Shown here one piece after another: positions 16,026-28,001 of a stretch of DNA of 64,000 nt (position 1 is the stretch's first letter; each line of letters opens with the position of its first letter). The translations under genes were made by a program, and so were the position numbers. Under the pieces are notes generated by a model. That model was not told the DNA's origin. It was given only the letters and a program-made list of their open reading frames with translations, and ran no database searches. The stretch is from Rhodoblastus sp963703385 (lineage in GTDB: Bacteria > Pseudomonadota > Alphaproteobacteria > Rhizobiales > Beijerinckiaceae). Location of the stretch: contig OY969816.1 in assembly GCA_963703385.1 (NCBI GenBank), positions 2,232,001-2,296,000 on the forward strand, written 5' to 3'.

Positions 16026-17648
16026 TCACTTGCCGCCGGCGTAAACCCGCCGCAATTCGTTCTTGAGAATCTTGCCGGTCGCTCCGTGGGGCAATTCGCC
16101 GGCGACGATCACCCGGTCGGGAACGGCGAAATTGGCGACCTTGCCCTTGAAAAAGGCGCGCACGTCTTCCGGCTGCGGCTCATGGCCGGCGCGCGGGACG
16201 ACGATCAGCAGCGGCCTTTCGCCCCATTTCTCATCCGGCGCCGCTATCGCCGCCGCTTCCGCCACATCGGGATGGCCGACCGCGATATTTTCGAGCTCGA
16301 TCGAGCTGATCCATTCGCCGCCCGATTTGATCAGGTCCTTCGACCGGTCGGTGAGCAGCATAAAACCGTTTTCGTCGATCACCCCGACGTCGCCGGTGGG
16401 AAACCAGGCCTCGTCGCCGATTTCGCTCTCGGCTGAGCGGAAATAGCCCCTGGCGATCCAGTGGCCGCGACAGGATATGTCGCCCTGGCTCTTGCCGTCC
16501 CATGGCGTTTCGCCGCCATCCGGGCCGGTGGCGCGGACATCCACGCCGAACAGGGCGCGCCCCTGTTTGATCGCATGGTCGAAGCGCGCTTCCCCCGTGA
16601 GCGCGGCGGTGGCGGGCTTGGCGCTATTATAGGTCACCACCGGGCTGGTCTCGGTCATGCCCCAGCCCTGACAGGCTTCGACGCCAATTTCCGCGAAAGC
16701 GGCGACCAAAGCGCGCGGCAGCGCCGCCCCGCCCGACATGATCCGCTTGAGCGTCTTGAAGCGCGCGCCGGTCTGGCGCATGTGATTGGCCAGAGCCAGC
16801 CAGACCGTGGGCACGCCGACCGCAAGATCGACGCGCTCGCCGTCCATCAGGCCGAGCAGCGAGACCGGATCGAGAGCGCGCCCCGGCATGATCAGCGCGG
16901 CGCCGACCATCGGCGCGGCATAGGGCAGGCCCCAGGCGTTGACATGGAACATCGGCACGACCGGCACAACCCGCGTCGTCGCGCGCAAGGCCACGGCGTC
17001 GGCGCTATTGACGGCGTAAGCGTGAAGCAGCGAGGAGCGGTGCGAATAAAGCACGCCCTTGGGCTTTCCCGTGGTCCCGGACGTATAGCAAAGCCCCGAG
17101 GCGGTGTTTTCGTCGAAAACGGGCCAGCCCTCTTCCTCGCGCGCCGCCTCGATCAGGCTCTCGTAATCCAACTGGGTCACGCCCGGCGGAAAATCGAGTT
17201 TTTTTGTCTCGCCTGGCTCGGCCAGCACGACGATCGTGCGCAGCGCAGCGGCGACTTTGGGCGCGACGGCGGCCGCGAGGGGCGCGAAACAGGCGTCCAC
17301 GAACAGCACATGATCTTCGGCATGGGCGATGATATAGGCGATGTCATCCGGCGCCAGGCGCGGGTTGATGGTGTGGCAGACCGCGCCCATGCCGGAAATG
17401 GCGTAATAAAGTTCGAGATGGCGGTCGCTGTTCATGGCGAGCGTGGCGACGCGGTCGCCGAAACGCACGCCCAGCTCGCGCAGCGCCCCCATCAATTTTC
17501 GCGCGCGCCGCTCCAGGGTCCGGTAGGTCGTGCGCGCGACGCGGCCGTCGTCGCGCCGCGAAACCACTTCGGCCTCGCCATGGTGGCGCGCCGCGTGGGT
17601 GATGATGGATGAAATCAGTAGCTCGCGCCGCTGCATCAGGCCAAGCAT
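16026..17648 (-). CDS. Fatty-acyl-CoA synthetase / AMP-dependent ligase
   Basis: 540 aa from ATG 17648, preceded by GGGGGGATC. ANL-superfamily motifs seen: the AMP/P-loop signature LCYTSGTTGKPKGVLYSH, the QGWGMTETSPV stretch, FPTGDVGVIDENGFM, and the C-terminal hinge and Lys region (DRSKDLIKSGGEWIS and GATGKILKNELR). Most like long- or medium-chain fatty-acid CoA ligases of the FadD/AlkK type; the exact acid is uncertain. An open frame continues upstream into uvrB (to 17702), but the RBS marks 17648 as the real start, 26 nt after the uvrB stop. Confidence 0.88.
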   Translation of the reverse strand: MLGLMQRRELLISSIITHAARHHGEAEVVSRRDDGRVARTTYRTLERRARKLMGALRELGVRFGDRVATLAMNSDRHLELYYAISGMGAVCHTINPRLAPDDIAYIIAHAEDHVLFVDACFAPLAAAVAPKVAAALRTIVVLAEPGETKKLDFPPGVTQLDYESLIEAAREEEGWPVFDENTASGLCYTSGTTGKPKGVLYSHRSSLLHAYAVNSADAVALRATTRVVPVVPMFHVNAWGLPYAAPMVGAALIMPGRALDPVSLLGLMDGERVDLAVGVPTVWLALANHMRQTGARFKTLKRIMSGGAALPRALVAAFAEIGVEACQGWGMTETSPVVTYNSAKPATAALTGEARFDHAIKQGRALFGVDVRATGPDGGETPWDGKSQGDISCRGHWIARGYFRSAESEIGDEAWFPTGDVGVIDENGFMLLTDRSKDLIKSGGEWISSIELENIAVGHPDVAEAAAIAAPDEKWGERPLLIVVPRAGHEPQPEDVRAFFKGKVANFAVPDRVIVAGELPHGATGKILKNELRRVYAGGK

Positions 17649-17674
17649 GACGATCCCCCCGAATTTTTTCGGGA

Positions 17675-20230
<2,556 letters not shown>

Positions 20231-20352
20231 GGGGGCAATATGGGGCCGGCGGCGGCGAATGGGAAGCGGGGTTGATCACGCGGTGTCGGCGCCAGGCGCA
20301 TGGCGGCCCGTTTCACAGCGCCGCATTCAAATCATGAGCCGCCAAGCCTCAA

Positions 20353-20386
20353 CCGTCGTGGCCGGGCGTCGTCCCGGTCATGACGG
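20353..20386. repeat. Imperfect palindrome between kup and uvrB
   Basis: Arms CCGTCGTGGCCGGG (20353-20366) and CCCGGTCATGACGG (20373-20386) pair with two mismatches around a 6-nt loop. The sequence resembles dispersed palindromic repeats common in Bradyrhizobium/Methylobacterium-type genomes (from memory). It lies ~70 nt after the kup stop and may act as a terminator or mRNA stabiliser. The rest of 20231-20455 shows no gene. Confidence 0.5.
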
Positions 20387-20455
20387 CGTGAGGCCATTTG
20401 TGGCTTCACAACAGGACTTTCGCGGATGGGCGGGGCCAGCGTTTTCCGCCCCCCC

Positions 20456-22396
20456 TCAAATCGTCACTTGCGCGCCCATTTCGACCACGCGGTCGGAGGG
20501 GATGGAGAAGAAGTCGGTGGCGTTGATCGCCTGTTTCGACAGGTTGACGAACAGCCTGTCCTGCCAGTGCGGCATGCCGGAGGCCGGCGAGGTTTTGAGC
20601 GTCCTTTTGCCGAGGAAGAAGGACGTGGTCATGATGTCGAACTTCACCCCACATTTGCGCATCAGGGCCATGGCCGCCGGCACCCTCGGCGTCTCCATGA
20701 AGCCGAAATAAATCGTGACGCGCATAAAATCCTGCGACAGCTTTTCGATTTCGAATCGGTTGCTCTCGGACACGCGCGGCGTCGGCTTGGTGACCACGTT
20801 CATGAGCACGATGCGTTCGTGCAGCACCTTGTTGTGCTTGAGATTATGCATCAGCGCCGAGGGTGCGACATTGGGGTCGCCGGTGAGGAAGACCGCCGTG
20901 CCCGGCACCCGGGTCGGCTTGGATTTTTCCATCATGCGGATGAGATCGGCGGTCGGGATCGAATCGCGATGGGTCTTGCGCGCCAGAAGCTCGGCGCCGC
21001 GCACCCAGGTCCACATCACGATCATCGACAGGCCGGCGAGGCCCAGCGGCGCCCAGCCGCCGTCCAGCACCTTGACCATATTGGCGGCCATGAAGGCGAG
21101 ATCGACGATGAGGAACATGCTGACGAAGGGAATCGCCGCGACCAGCGGCCAGCGCCACAATTTCCACACCACGAAGAAGGACAGCGCGGTCGTCACCACC
21201 ATGGTTCCGGTGACCGCTATGCCATAGGCGTTGGCGAGGTTGGTCGAGGTGCGGAACAGGAAGACCAGCAGCAGAACGCCGATCAGCAGGGTCCGATTGA
21301 CGCGCGGAACGAAAATCTGCCCCTCCGTGGTGGCGGAAGTGTGCTGGATTTCGAGACGCGGCAGCAGGCCGAGCTGAATCGCCTGACGCGAGAGCGAAAA
21401 GGCGCCGGTGATCACCGCCTGGCTGGCGATGATCGTGGCGACGGTCGCCAGCACCACGAAGGGAATCAGCGTCCAGGCGGGCGCCATCATGTAGAACGGG
21501 TTGGCGACCGTGGAATGGTCCTTCATGACCAGCGCGCCCTGGCCGAGATAATTGCACACCAGCGCCGGCAGGACGAAGAACAGCCAGGCGAACTGGATCG
21601 GCTTGCGGCCGAAATGGCCCATGTCGGCGTAAAGCGCCTCCGCCCCGGTCACCGCCAGGAAGACGAGGCCGAGGGTGATGAAGCCGGCGGCGCCGTGGCC
21701 GAACAGGAATTTGAGGCCGAGGATCGGATTGAAGGCGTGAAGGATGCGCGGCGCGTCGGCGATATGATAAAGGCCCAAAGCGCCGATGACGCCGAAGAAA
21801 ACCACCATGATCGGGCCGAAATAGGTCGCGACCTTGGCCGTGCCGCTGCTTTGCACAATGAACAGGCTCACCAGAATTCCCACCGCGATCGGCAGCACAT
21901 AAGGCGCGAAGGCGCTGGACGCGGTATCGAGGCCTTCGACCGCCGAAAGCACCGAAATGGCGGGGGTGATGATCGCGTCGCCGGAGAACAGGGCCGCGCC
22001 GGCCACGCCGAGCAGAAAGATCCATCGCGAGCGGCGGCCGAGCGCGTTCTGCGCCAAAGCCATCAGCGACAGAGTGCCGCCCTCGCCCTTGTTGTCCGCG
22101 CGCATCAGGAAGAACACATATTTGAGCGTCACCACGAAGACCAGCGCCCAGATCAGCAGCGAAACGATGCCGATCACCTCGGATTCGACCACACCGTCCT
22201 TTTTCATGTGGTCCAGCGCCGCCTGCAACGCATAGAGCGGGCTGGTGCCGATGTCGCCATAGACGACGCCCATCGAGCCGAGCAGCAGGGTCCAGAACCC
22301 TTCGCCCTGATGCTCGGGGTCCAGCGGGGCTGGCTGTGTGACGGATTCCGGGGAAGGCGTAACGGCGGCGGGCGTGGGAATTGTGTCTTGCGACAT
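20456..22396 (-). CDS. kup: Low-affinity potassium transporter Kup
   Basis: 646 aa. Twelve or so hydrophobic segments fill the first ~470 residues, followed by a soluble C-terminal domain, the usual KUP/HAK layout. The N-terminal motif LLLGSMGVVYGDIGTSPLYA is diagnostic. It mediates K+ uptake, probably with H+ symport. Divergent from hrpB, with a 150-nt gap. Alphaproteobacteria often have several kup copies; no other kdp/trk gene is in the window. Confidence 0.95.
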   Translation of the reverse strand: MSQDTIPTPAAVTPSPESVTQPAPLDPEHQGEGFWTLLLGSMGVVYGDIGTSPLYALQAALDHMKKDGVVESEVIGIVSLLIWALVFVVTLKYVFFLMRADNKGEGGTLSLMALAQNALGRRSRWIFLLGVAGAALFSGDAIITPAISVLSAVEGLDTASSAFAPYVLPIAVGILVSLFIVQSSGTAKVATYFGPIMVVFFGVIGALGLYHIADAPRILHAFNPILGLKFLFGHGAAGFITLGLVFLAVTGAEALYADMGHFGRKPIQFAWLFFVLPALVCNYLGQGALVMKDHSTVANPFYMMAPAWTLIPFVVLATVATIIASQAVITGAFSLSRQAIQLGLLPRLEIQHTSATTEGQIFVPRVNRTLLIGVLLLVFLFRTSTNLANAYGIAVTGTMVVTTALSFFVVWKLWRWPLVAAIPFVSMFLIVDLAFMAANMVKVLDGGWAPLGLAGLSMIVMWTWVRGAELLARKTHRDSIPTADLIRMMEKSKPTRVPGTAVFLTGDPNVAPSALMHNLKHNKVLHERIVLMNVVTKPTPRVSESNRFEIEKLSQDFMRVTIYFGFMETPRVPAAMALMRKCGVKFDIMTTSFFLGKRTLKTSPASGMPHWQDRLFVNLSKQAINATDFFSIPSDRVVEMGAQVTI

Positions 22397-22546
22397 GGGG
22401 CCATCCTGGCTGCCGCCTCGAAATGAGGCGCGACCGGGGCAGTCCTATAAACCTTTCCGCCCCGCGAGAGAAGGGGCGCCTTGGGCCACCAGCAATTCTA
22501 ACTGGCGGCGCGTTGCGATCGGTTGAATTTGCTGGCATGAGGCGGC

Positions 22547-25039
22547 ATGACCTTGCCGATCGAAGAAGCCCTGCCGCGCCTGGCCCGGACGCTCGCGGAG
22601 AGCGCGCGGGCCGTGCTCGTGGCGCCGCCGGGCGCCGGCAAGACCACCCGCGTTCCGCTCGCCCTGCTCGATTCCGGCAAATTCGCCCCTTGGCGGGGCG
22701 ACGGCAAGATCGTCGTGCTGGAGCCGCGCCGCCTCGCCGCCCGCGCCGCCGCCGAGCGCATGTCGAGCCTCGTCGGCGACAAGATTGGCGAAACAATAGG
22801 CCTGAAAGTGCGCATGCAGTCGCTGAGCGGGCCGAAAACCCGGATCGACGTCGTCACCGAAGGCGTTTTCGCCCGGATGATCCTCGACGACCCCTCGCTC
22901 GACGGCGTGGCGGCGGTGCTTTTCGACGAATTCCACGAACGCTCGCTCGACGCCGATCTCGGCCTCGCTCTGGCGCTGGACGCGCAAGCGGCGCTGCGGC
23001 CCGACCTGCGCCTGCTGGTCATGTCGGCGACGCTCGACGGCGCGCGGGTCTCGAAGCTGATGCGGAACGCGCCGATCGTCGAATCGCAAGGCCGCGCCTT
23101 TCCGGTCGAAACCGTCTATCTGGGACGGGATCCGCGCGAAAAAATCGAGCAGGCCGGCTTTCGCGCCATACGCCGGGCCCTGGCCGAACAGCCGGGCTCG
23201 ATTCTGGTGTTCCTGCCCGGACAGGCCGAAATCCTGCGGCTCGCCGGAAAACTCGAAGAAAGCCTGAACGATCCGGCCGTCGATGTCTGCCCGCTCTATG
23301 GCGCGATGGAGCGCTCGGCGCAGGACCGCGCCATTCGCCCTGCGCCGGAAGGCCGGCGCAAAATCGTGCTGGCGACCTCGATCGCCGAAACCTCGATCAC
23401 CATCGACGGGGTGCGCGTGGTCATCGACTGCGGCCTCGTCCGCGCGCCGCGCTTCGAGCCCGATCTCGGCCTGACCCGGCTCGAAACCCTGCGCGTGTCG
23501 CGCGCCGCCGCCGACCAGCGCCGCGGCCGCGCCGGCCGCACCCAGCCCGGCCTGTGCTACCGCCTGTGGGAGGAGGCGGCGACCGGCGCCCTGCCCGCTT
23601 ACGCGCAACCGGAAATCCTCGCCGCCGACCTTTCCGGCCTGCTGCTCGACCTCGCCGCCTGGGGCGCGCGCGACCCGAACGAAGTTTTTTGGCTCGATCC
23701 GCCGCCCGGGCCCGCCTGCGCCGAGGCGCGCGCCTTGCTCCAAGAGCTTGGCGCGCTCGACGCGGAAGGCGCGATCACGGCGCGCGGAAAAGCCATGCGC
23801 CGCCTGCCGCTGCCGCCGCGCCTCGCCCGCATGGCGCTTCAGGCGGAATTTTTCGGCGAAGGCGAAAAAGCCTGCGAGCTCGCCGTGGTCCTGACAGAGA
23901 GGGGCCTCGGCGGCGATTCCCCCGATCTTGCCGAGCGGCTGGAGCGTTTCCTTCGAGAAAATTCGTCGCGCGCAAAAGACGGACGCCGGCTTGCCCATGG
24001 ATGGAAACACGGATTGCGCGACGCCGCGCGCGAACTGGAGGAAAAGCGCGAGGACAAAGCGCTTTCGCCCGGCGCGCTGGTCGCCCTGGCTTTTCCCGAC
24101 CGGGTCGCGCGCGGGCGCGGAAAACCCGGCGAGTTCCTGATGGCCAATGGCCGCGCCGCAAGCCTTGAGCCGCATCTGGCGCTGGCCCGCGCGCAGACGC
24201 TGGGCGTTGCGGAAATCGCCGGGCGCGCCGGCGCCAGCCGCATCCTCGCCGCCGCCGAACTGGAGGAGGCGGACTTCGAGGCCCTGTTCGGCGGCGAGAT
24301 CGTGACGCGTGACGAGACCCGCTTCGACGCCGAGAGCGGCTCCTTGCGCCGCCGCGAGACCCGGCGTTTCGGCGCCTTGACCCTCAACGAGCGCAATCTG
24401 GCGATCGAGCCAACGCTCGAAAGCGCCAGGAGTCTGGCGCGCGGCGCGGCGGATTTCGGGATCGACCGGCTCAACTGGAGCAAGGCGCAGAGGCAGTTCC
24501 GCGAGCGGGTCGCCTTTTTGCGTCAGGCCTTCGCCGGCGAGGAAAATCCGTGGCCCGATCTCAGCGAGGCGGCGCTCTCAAAAAATCCAGAAGAATGGCT
24601 CGCGCCCTTCATTCTCGGGCGGCAAAAACTTGACGAGATCGACGCGGAAGATTTCGACGCCGCGCTTTCCGCTTTGATCCCTTGGGATCTGGCGCGGCGG
24701 CTGGAGGCGGAGGCGCCGACCCATTTCGTCACGCCCGCCGGCTCACGAATCGCGCTCGATTACGGCGCGGCGGAAGGCCCTGTCCTGGCGGCGCGGGTGC
24801 AGGAATTTTACGGTCTCTCGACCCATCCGAGCCTGGCCGGCGGCCGGGTTCGGCTGACTTTGCATCTTTTGTCGCCGGCGCACCGCCCGATCCAGATCAC
24901 CCGCGACCTGCCGGGGTTCTGGCGCGGCTCCTGGGCGGCGGTGAAAGCGGAAATGAAGGGGCGCTATCCGCGCCATCTCTGGCCGGACGACCCGGCCGCC
25001 GCCGCGCCGACCGCCCGCGCCAAGCCGCGCGGAACCTGA
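22547..25039 (+). CDS. hrpB: ATP-dependent helicase HrpB (DEAH/RHA type)
   Basis: 830 aa, the usual HrpB size. Walker A APPGAGKTTRVPL (residues 27-39), motif II DEFH (128-131, LFDEFHERS), motif III VMSATLDGARV, motif V/VI ATSIAETSITIDGV and QRRGRAGRTQPG are all present, followed by HA2 and the HrpB-specific C-terminal domain. DEFH in place of DEAH is normal for HrpB. The function is poorly known; it is an RNA/DNA helicase-like protein. ATG 22547 is close to the divergent kup. Confidence 0.94.
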   Translation: MTLPIEEALPRLARTLAESARAVLVAPPGAGKTTRVPLALLDSGKFAPWRGDGKIVVLEPRRLAARAAAERMSSLVGDKIGETIGLKVRMQSLSGPKTRIDVVTEGVFARMILDDPSLDGVAAVLFDEFHERSLDADLGLALALDAQAALRPDLRLLVMSATLDGARVSKLMRNAPIVESQGRAFPVETVYLGRDPREKIEQAGFRAIRRALAEQPGSILVFLPGQAEILRLAGKLEESLNDPAVDVCPLYGAMERSAQDRAIRPAPEGRRKIVLATSIAETSITIDGVRVVIDCGLVRAPRFEPDLGLTRLETLRVSRAAADQRRGRAGRTQPGLCYRLWEEAATGALPAYAQPEILAADLSGLLLDLAAWGARDPNEVFWLDPPPGPACAEARALLQELGALDAEGAITARGKAMRRLPLPPRLARMALQAEFFGEGEKACELAVVLTERGLGGDSPDLAERLERFLRENSSRAKDGRRLAHGWKHGLRDAARELEEKREDKALSPGALVALAFPDRVARGRGKPGEFLMANGRAASLEPHLALARAQTLGVAEIAGRAGASRILAAAELEEADFEALFGGEIVTRDETRFDAESGSLRRRETRRFGALTLNERNLAIEPTLESARSLARGAADFGIDRLNWSKAQRQFRERVAFLRQAFAGEENPWPDLSEAALSKNPEEWLAPFILGRQKLDEIDAEDFDAALSALIPWDLARRLEAEAPTHFVTPAGSRIALDYGAAEGPVLAARVQEFYGLSTHPSLAGGRVRLTLHLLSPAHRPIQITRDLPGFWRGSWAAVKAEMKGRYPRHLWPDDPAAAAPTARAKPRGT

Positions 25040-25067
25040 TTTTTTTGCCCGCCGAAACGCGTCGCTT

Positions 25068-25244
25068 TTACGGACGGCGCGCGGGCGTCTTGGCTTCGGC
25101 CGCGTTGCGCCGGCTCCCGGCGCCGGGCGCCGCCGTCGCCTGAGGGCGAGCCGGCGTCGCAGCGCCAATCACCAATCCCGAATAAAGGCTCGGCGCGCCG
25201 TCGTCGTCGAACATCGCGCGCAGGATTTTTTTCAAAGCGCCCAT
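25068..25244 (-). CDS. Small hypothetical protein
   Basis: 58 aa from ATG 25244, which has a strong RBS (GGAGGG, 5 nt spacer). The sequence MGALKKILRAMFDDDGAPSL begins with a basic amphipathic helix and ends in an Ala/Pro/Arg-rich tail. It has no clear signal peptide. It converges on hrpB with a 28-nt gap. Not recognised. Confidence 0.5.
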   Translation of the reverse strand: MGALKKILRAMFDDDGAPSLYSGLVIGAATPARPQATAAPGAGSRRNAAEAKTPARRP

Positions 25245-25390
25245 GGGATCCCTCCATTTTTTTTCCGATGGGGCCACGCCATGAAATAGTGTTTCGCAAA
25301 GGGATTTCCAACGGGTTAACCCCGCGCTTTTCGTTATCATCCGCGGCGCCTCCGCAAAGGCAGGCGCGGAAAAGCATCGCGAGTCGGGCC

Positions 25391-25672
25391 ATGAGCCTTC
25401 CCTCCGTCCATCCGCTGGTCGCCCTTGGCGTGGTCGCCTCGACCGCGGCGACCGACGCCGTCTATGTCCTGTTCAACGCCGCGGTGTCGGAACGAAAGCG
25501 AGTCGCCGCCGCGAGCTGGAGCAGCGTGTGGTATCTGCTCTCCGCCTTCGCGGTGATCAGCTATACTTCGAACTGGATCTACGTCCTGTTCGCGGCGACG
25601 GGTTCGTGGATCGGCGGGTTTTTCTCGATCACCGCGCTGAACTGGATCAGCCCGCACAAAAGCGGCGAATAG
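25391..25672 (+). CDS. Small integral membrane protein
   Basis: 93 aa from ATG 25391. Three hydrophobic stretches are seen: HPLVALGVVASTAATDAVYV, SSVWYLLSAFAVISY and WIYVLFAATGSWIGGFFSIT. Similar small three-helix proteins occur in Hyphomicrobiales without assigned function. It lies divergently from the 58-aa gene and 121 nt upstream of the glutamine amidotransferase gene. Confidence 0.6.
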   Translation: MSLPSVHPLVALGVVASTAATDAVYVLFNAAVSERKRVAAASWSSVWYLLSAFAVISYTSNWIYVLFAATGSWIGGFFSITALNWISPHKSGE

Positions 25673-25793
25673 ACAGTTTCGAGCGCCGCATCCGCAGAAC
25701 CATCGCCGCTCGCCGAAATGGCGCGAAAAAATCTTGGCGGGCGCGGAATCTTTGGCTATGCCCGAGTGAGAAACTTTTTTGGCGCCCAATGCG

Positions 25794-26621
25794 ATGTGCG
25801 AATTGCTTGGAATGAGCGCGAATGTTCCGACCGACATTCGCTTTTCCTTCGCCGGACTCGCCCGGCGCGGCGGCGGCGTCGGCCCGCATCGCGACGGCTG
25901 GGGCGTCGCCTTTTACGAGGGCCGCGCGGCGCGCGCCTTCCACGATCCCGAACCCGCCGCAAGCTCCGACATCGCCCGTTTCATCGGCGCCCATCCGATC
26001 CGCAGCCGCATTGTCATCGCCCATATCCGCCAGGCCAATCGCGGACAGGTGACGCTGGCCAACACCCATCCCTTCACCCGCGAATTATGGGGCCGGATGT
26101 GGACCTTCGCCCACAACGGCCAGTTGCGCGGCAAAAAATCGCTGCCGCTCGATTTCTATGCGCCGATTGGCGAAACCGACAGCGAACACGCTTTTTGCTG
26201 GATGCTGGACCAGTTGCGGGCGCGTTTTCCCACGCTGCCGCCCTGCCGCGAACTCGACCAGGAAATCCTCCAGCTCGGCGCGCGGCTGGCGCGGCTCGGC
26301 GTGTTCAACATGCTGCTCAGCGACAGCCGGTCGCTTTACGCCTTCTGCGGCAAGAAACTTTCCTGCCTTACCCGCCGCGCGCCGTTCGGCGAGGCGACGC
26401 TGATCGACGACGACCGCAAGGTCAATTTCGCCGAAGAAACCGGCCCCAACGATTGCGTCACCGTGGTCGCCACCGGGCCGCTGACCAGCGACGAGGCCTG
26501 GACCGCGATCAAGCCCGGCGCGCTGCTCGTCCTGCGCGAAGGCAGGATCGCCGCCTCCCTGTTCATCGAAACGCCGGGCGGCCACAAAACCGCCGGCCCG
26601 ATTAGGATTCCGACATGCTGA
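25794..26621 (+). CDS. Class II glutamine amidotransferase (YafJ-like)
   Basis: 275 aa from ATG 25794. The protein begins Met-Cys-Glu-Leu-Leu-Gly, so Cys2 becomes the N-terminal nucleophile after Met removal; this fixes the start (a longer frame begins at 25779). Ntn-hydrolase motifs follow: HRDGWGVAFYEG, IVIAHIRQANRG, THPFTRELWG and the WTFAHNGQLRG loop. YafJ/EgtC-like members hydrolyse glutamine or gamma-glutamyl bonds; the acceptor is unknown. The 3' end overlaps mtnA by 7 bp, so the two are cotranscribed. Confidence 0.87.
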   Translation: MCELLGMSANVPTDIRFSFAGLARRGGGVGPHRDGWGVAFYEGRAARAFHDPEPAASSDIARFIGAHPIRSRIVIAHIRQANRGQVTLANTHPFTRELWGRMWTFAHNGQLRGKKSLPLDFYAPIGETDSEHAFCWMLDQLRARFPTLPPCRELDQEILQLGARLARLGVFNMLLSDSRSLYAFCGKKLSCLTRRAPFGEATLIDDDRKVNFAEETGPNDCVTVVATGPLTSDEAWTAIKPGALLVLREGRIAASLFIETPGGHKTAGPIRIPTC

Positions 26622-27691
26622 TCGACGGAGAAAAACGCACGGCCATCTGGCCGGACGCGGAAGGCCAGGGCGTGTGGATCATCGACCAGACCCGCCTGCC
26701 CCATGTCGTCGCGACCGTGCTGCTGCGCGACCTGGCCGACGCGGCGCGGGCGATCAAGGACATGCTGGTGCGCGGCGCGCCGCTGATCGGCGTCACGGCG
26801 GCCTACGGTCTGGCTTTGGCCTTGCGCGCCGACGCCTCCGACGCATCAATGGCCAAAGCGGCGGAGGTTTTGCGCGCGACAAGGCCGACCGCGGTCAATC
26901 TCGCCTGGGCTTTGGCGCGCATGACCGGCTTTCTCCAGCCCATGCCGGACGATCTGCGCCGCGACGCCGCCTTCGCCTTCGCCAAACATCTTGGCGAGAA
27001 GGATATCGCCTGCAACGAGGCGATCGGCGACCACGGCCTCGCCCTTATCCGCGCGATTGCGGAACAGCGTGGCGGCGCGCCGGTGCGCATCCTCACCCAT
27101 TGCAACGCCGGCTGGCTCGCCACCGTCGATTGGGGCACGGCGACCGCGCCGATCTACAAGGCGCAAGCCGCGGGCGTGCCCGTCCATGTCTTCGTCGATG
27201 AGACCCGTCCGCGCAACCAGGGCGCATCCCTGACAGCCTTCGAACTCGGCCAGCAAAAAATTCCCCACACCTTGATCGTGGACAACGCCGGCGGCCATCT
27301 GATGCAGCGCGGCGAGATCGACATGGCGATCGTCGGCGCCGACCGCATCGCCGCCAATGGCGACGTCTGCAACAAGATCGGCACTTATCTCAAGGCGCTC
27401 GCCGCGCGCGACTGCGGCCTGCCTTTTTACGTCGCCGCCCCGGTCTCGACCCTCGATTTCGCGCTTGAGCAAGGCGCCTTGATCCCGATCGAGGAGCGCG
27501 CGCCGGAGGAAGTCACTTTTGTGCCCGGCCTCGCCGCCAACGGCGAAGTGATTTCGGTGCGGATCGCGCCGAAGGACACGCCGGCGCGCAATCCCGGCTT
27601 CGACGTCACCCCGGCCCGGCTGGTCAGTGGGATCATCACCGAAAAAGGCGTGTTCGCGGCGACCAAGGAAGCTTTGGCGGGGCTGGCGTGA
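26615..27691 (+). CDS. mtnA: S-methyl-5-thioribose-1-phosphate isomerase
   Basis: 358 aa, the normal MtnA length. It converts MTR-1-P to the ribulose form in the methionine salvage pathway. Seen: VRGAPLIGVTAAYGLAL, catalytic Cys in ILTHCNAGWLAT, IVGADRIAANGD with the catalytic Asp, and NKIGTYLKALAA. It overlaps the upstream amidotransferase gene. No other mtn gene is nearby, so the partner enzymes (MtnK/MtnP or a shunt) must be elsewhere. The accessory region starts just after its stop. Confidence 0.94.
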   Translation: MLIDGEKRTAIWPDAEGQGVWIIDQTRLPHVVATVLLRDLADAARAIKDMLVRGAPLIGVTAAYGLALALRADASDASMAKAAEVLRATRPTAVNLAWALARMTGFLQPMPDDLRRDAAFAFAKHLGEKDIACNEAIGDHGLALIRAIAEQRGGAPVRILTHCNAGWLATVDWGTATAPIYKAQAAGVPVHVFVDETRPRNQGASLTAFELGQQKIPHTLIVDNAGGHLMQRGEIDMAIVGADRIAANGDVCNKIGTYLKALAARDCGLPFYVAAPVSTLDFALEQGALIPIEERAPEEVTFVPGLAANGEVISVRIAPKDTPARNPGFDVTPARLVSGIITEKGVFAATKEALAGLA

Positions 27692-27822
27692 TTTTTCCCG
27701 TTTTTTTTTAAGAGAATCCATACGCCGGCGGCCCGGTGCCAAGCCTGAGTTGAGATTCTGTCTTACCGAAAAGGGGCCGCTTTCCGCTGCCTTCCAGCTC
27801 CATATTGGGCCTATGCGATTGT

Positions 27823-27862
27823 GATGCCGCGGAGGCCGCCCCGGGGCGGCCTCCGCGGCATC
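27823..27862. terminator. Perfect 40-bp palindrome downstream of mtnA
   Basis: Arms GATGCCGCGGAGGCCGCCCC and its exact reverse complement abut without spacer, giving a 20-bp GC-rich stem in RNA (the loop must come from the centre). It lies 131 nt after the mtnA stop. There is no T-run on either side, so an intrinsic terminator in the strict sense is doubtful; a dispersed palindromic repeat or protein-binding site is an alternative. Confidence 0.55.
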
Positions 27863-28001
27863 AAATTCCCTTCCCATTGAAGGGGAAAAACGGCTAGTTT
27901 CTGGAAATGTCTATTCCTGATTTTCAGTCTTTAATGCTTCCCGTTCTTTCGTCGTTTTTGAATGGCGAGAAGCGCATAACCAGTCGTCCGGGGGGCGGGA
28001 C

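Noticed and set aside
20426..22426. 666-codon plus-strand open frame opposite kup
   Set aside because: His/Arg/Gly-rich shadow product without motifs; Kup is unambiguous on the minus strand.
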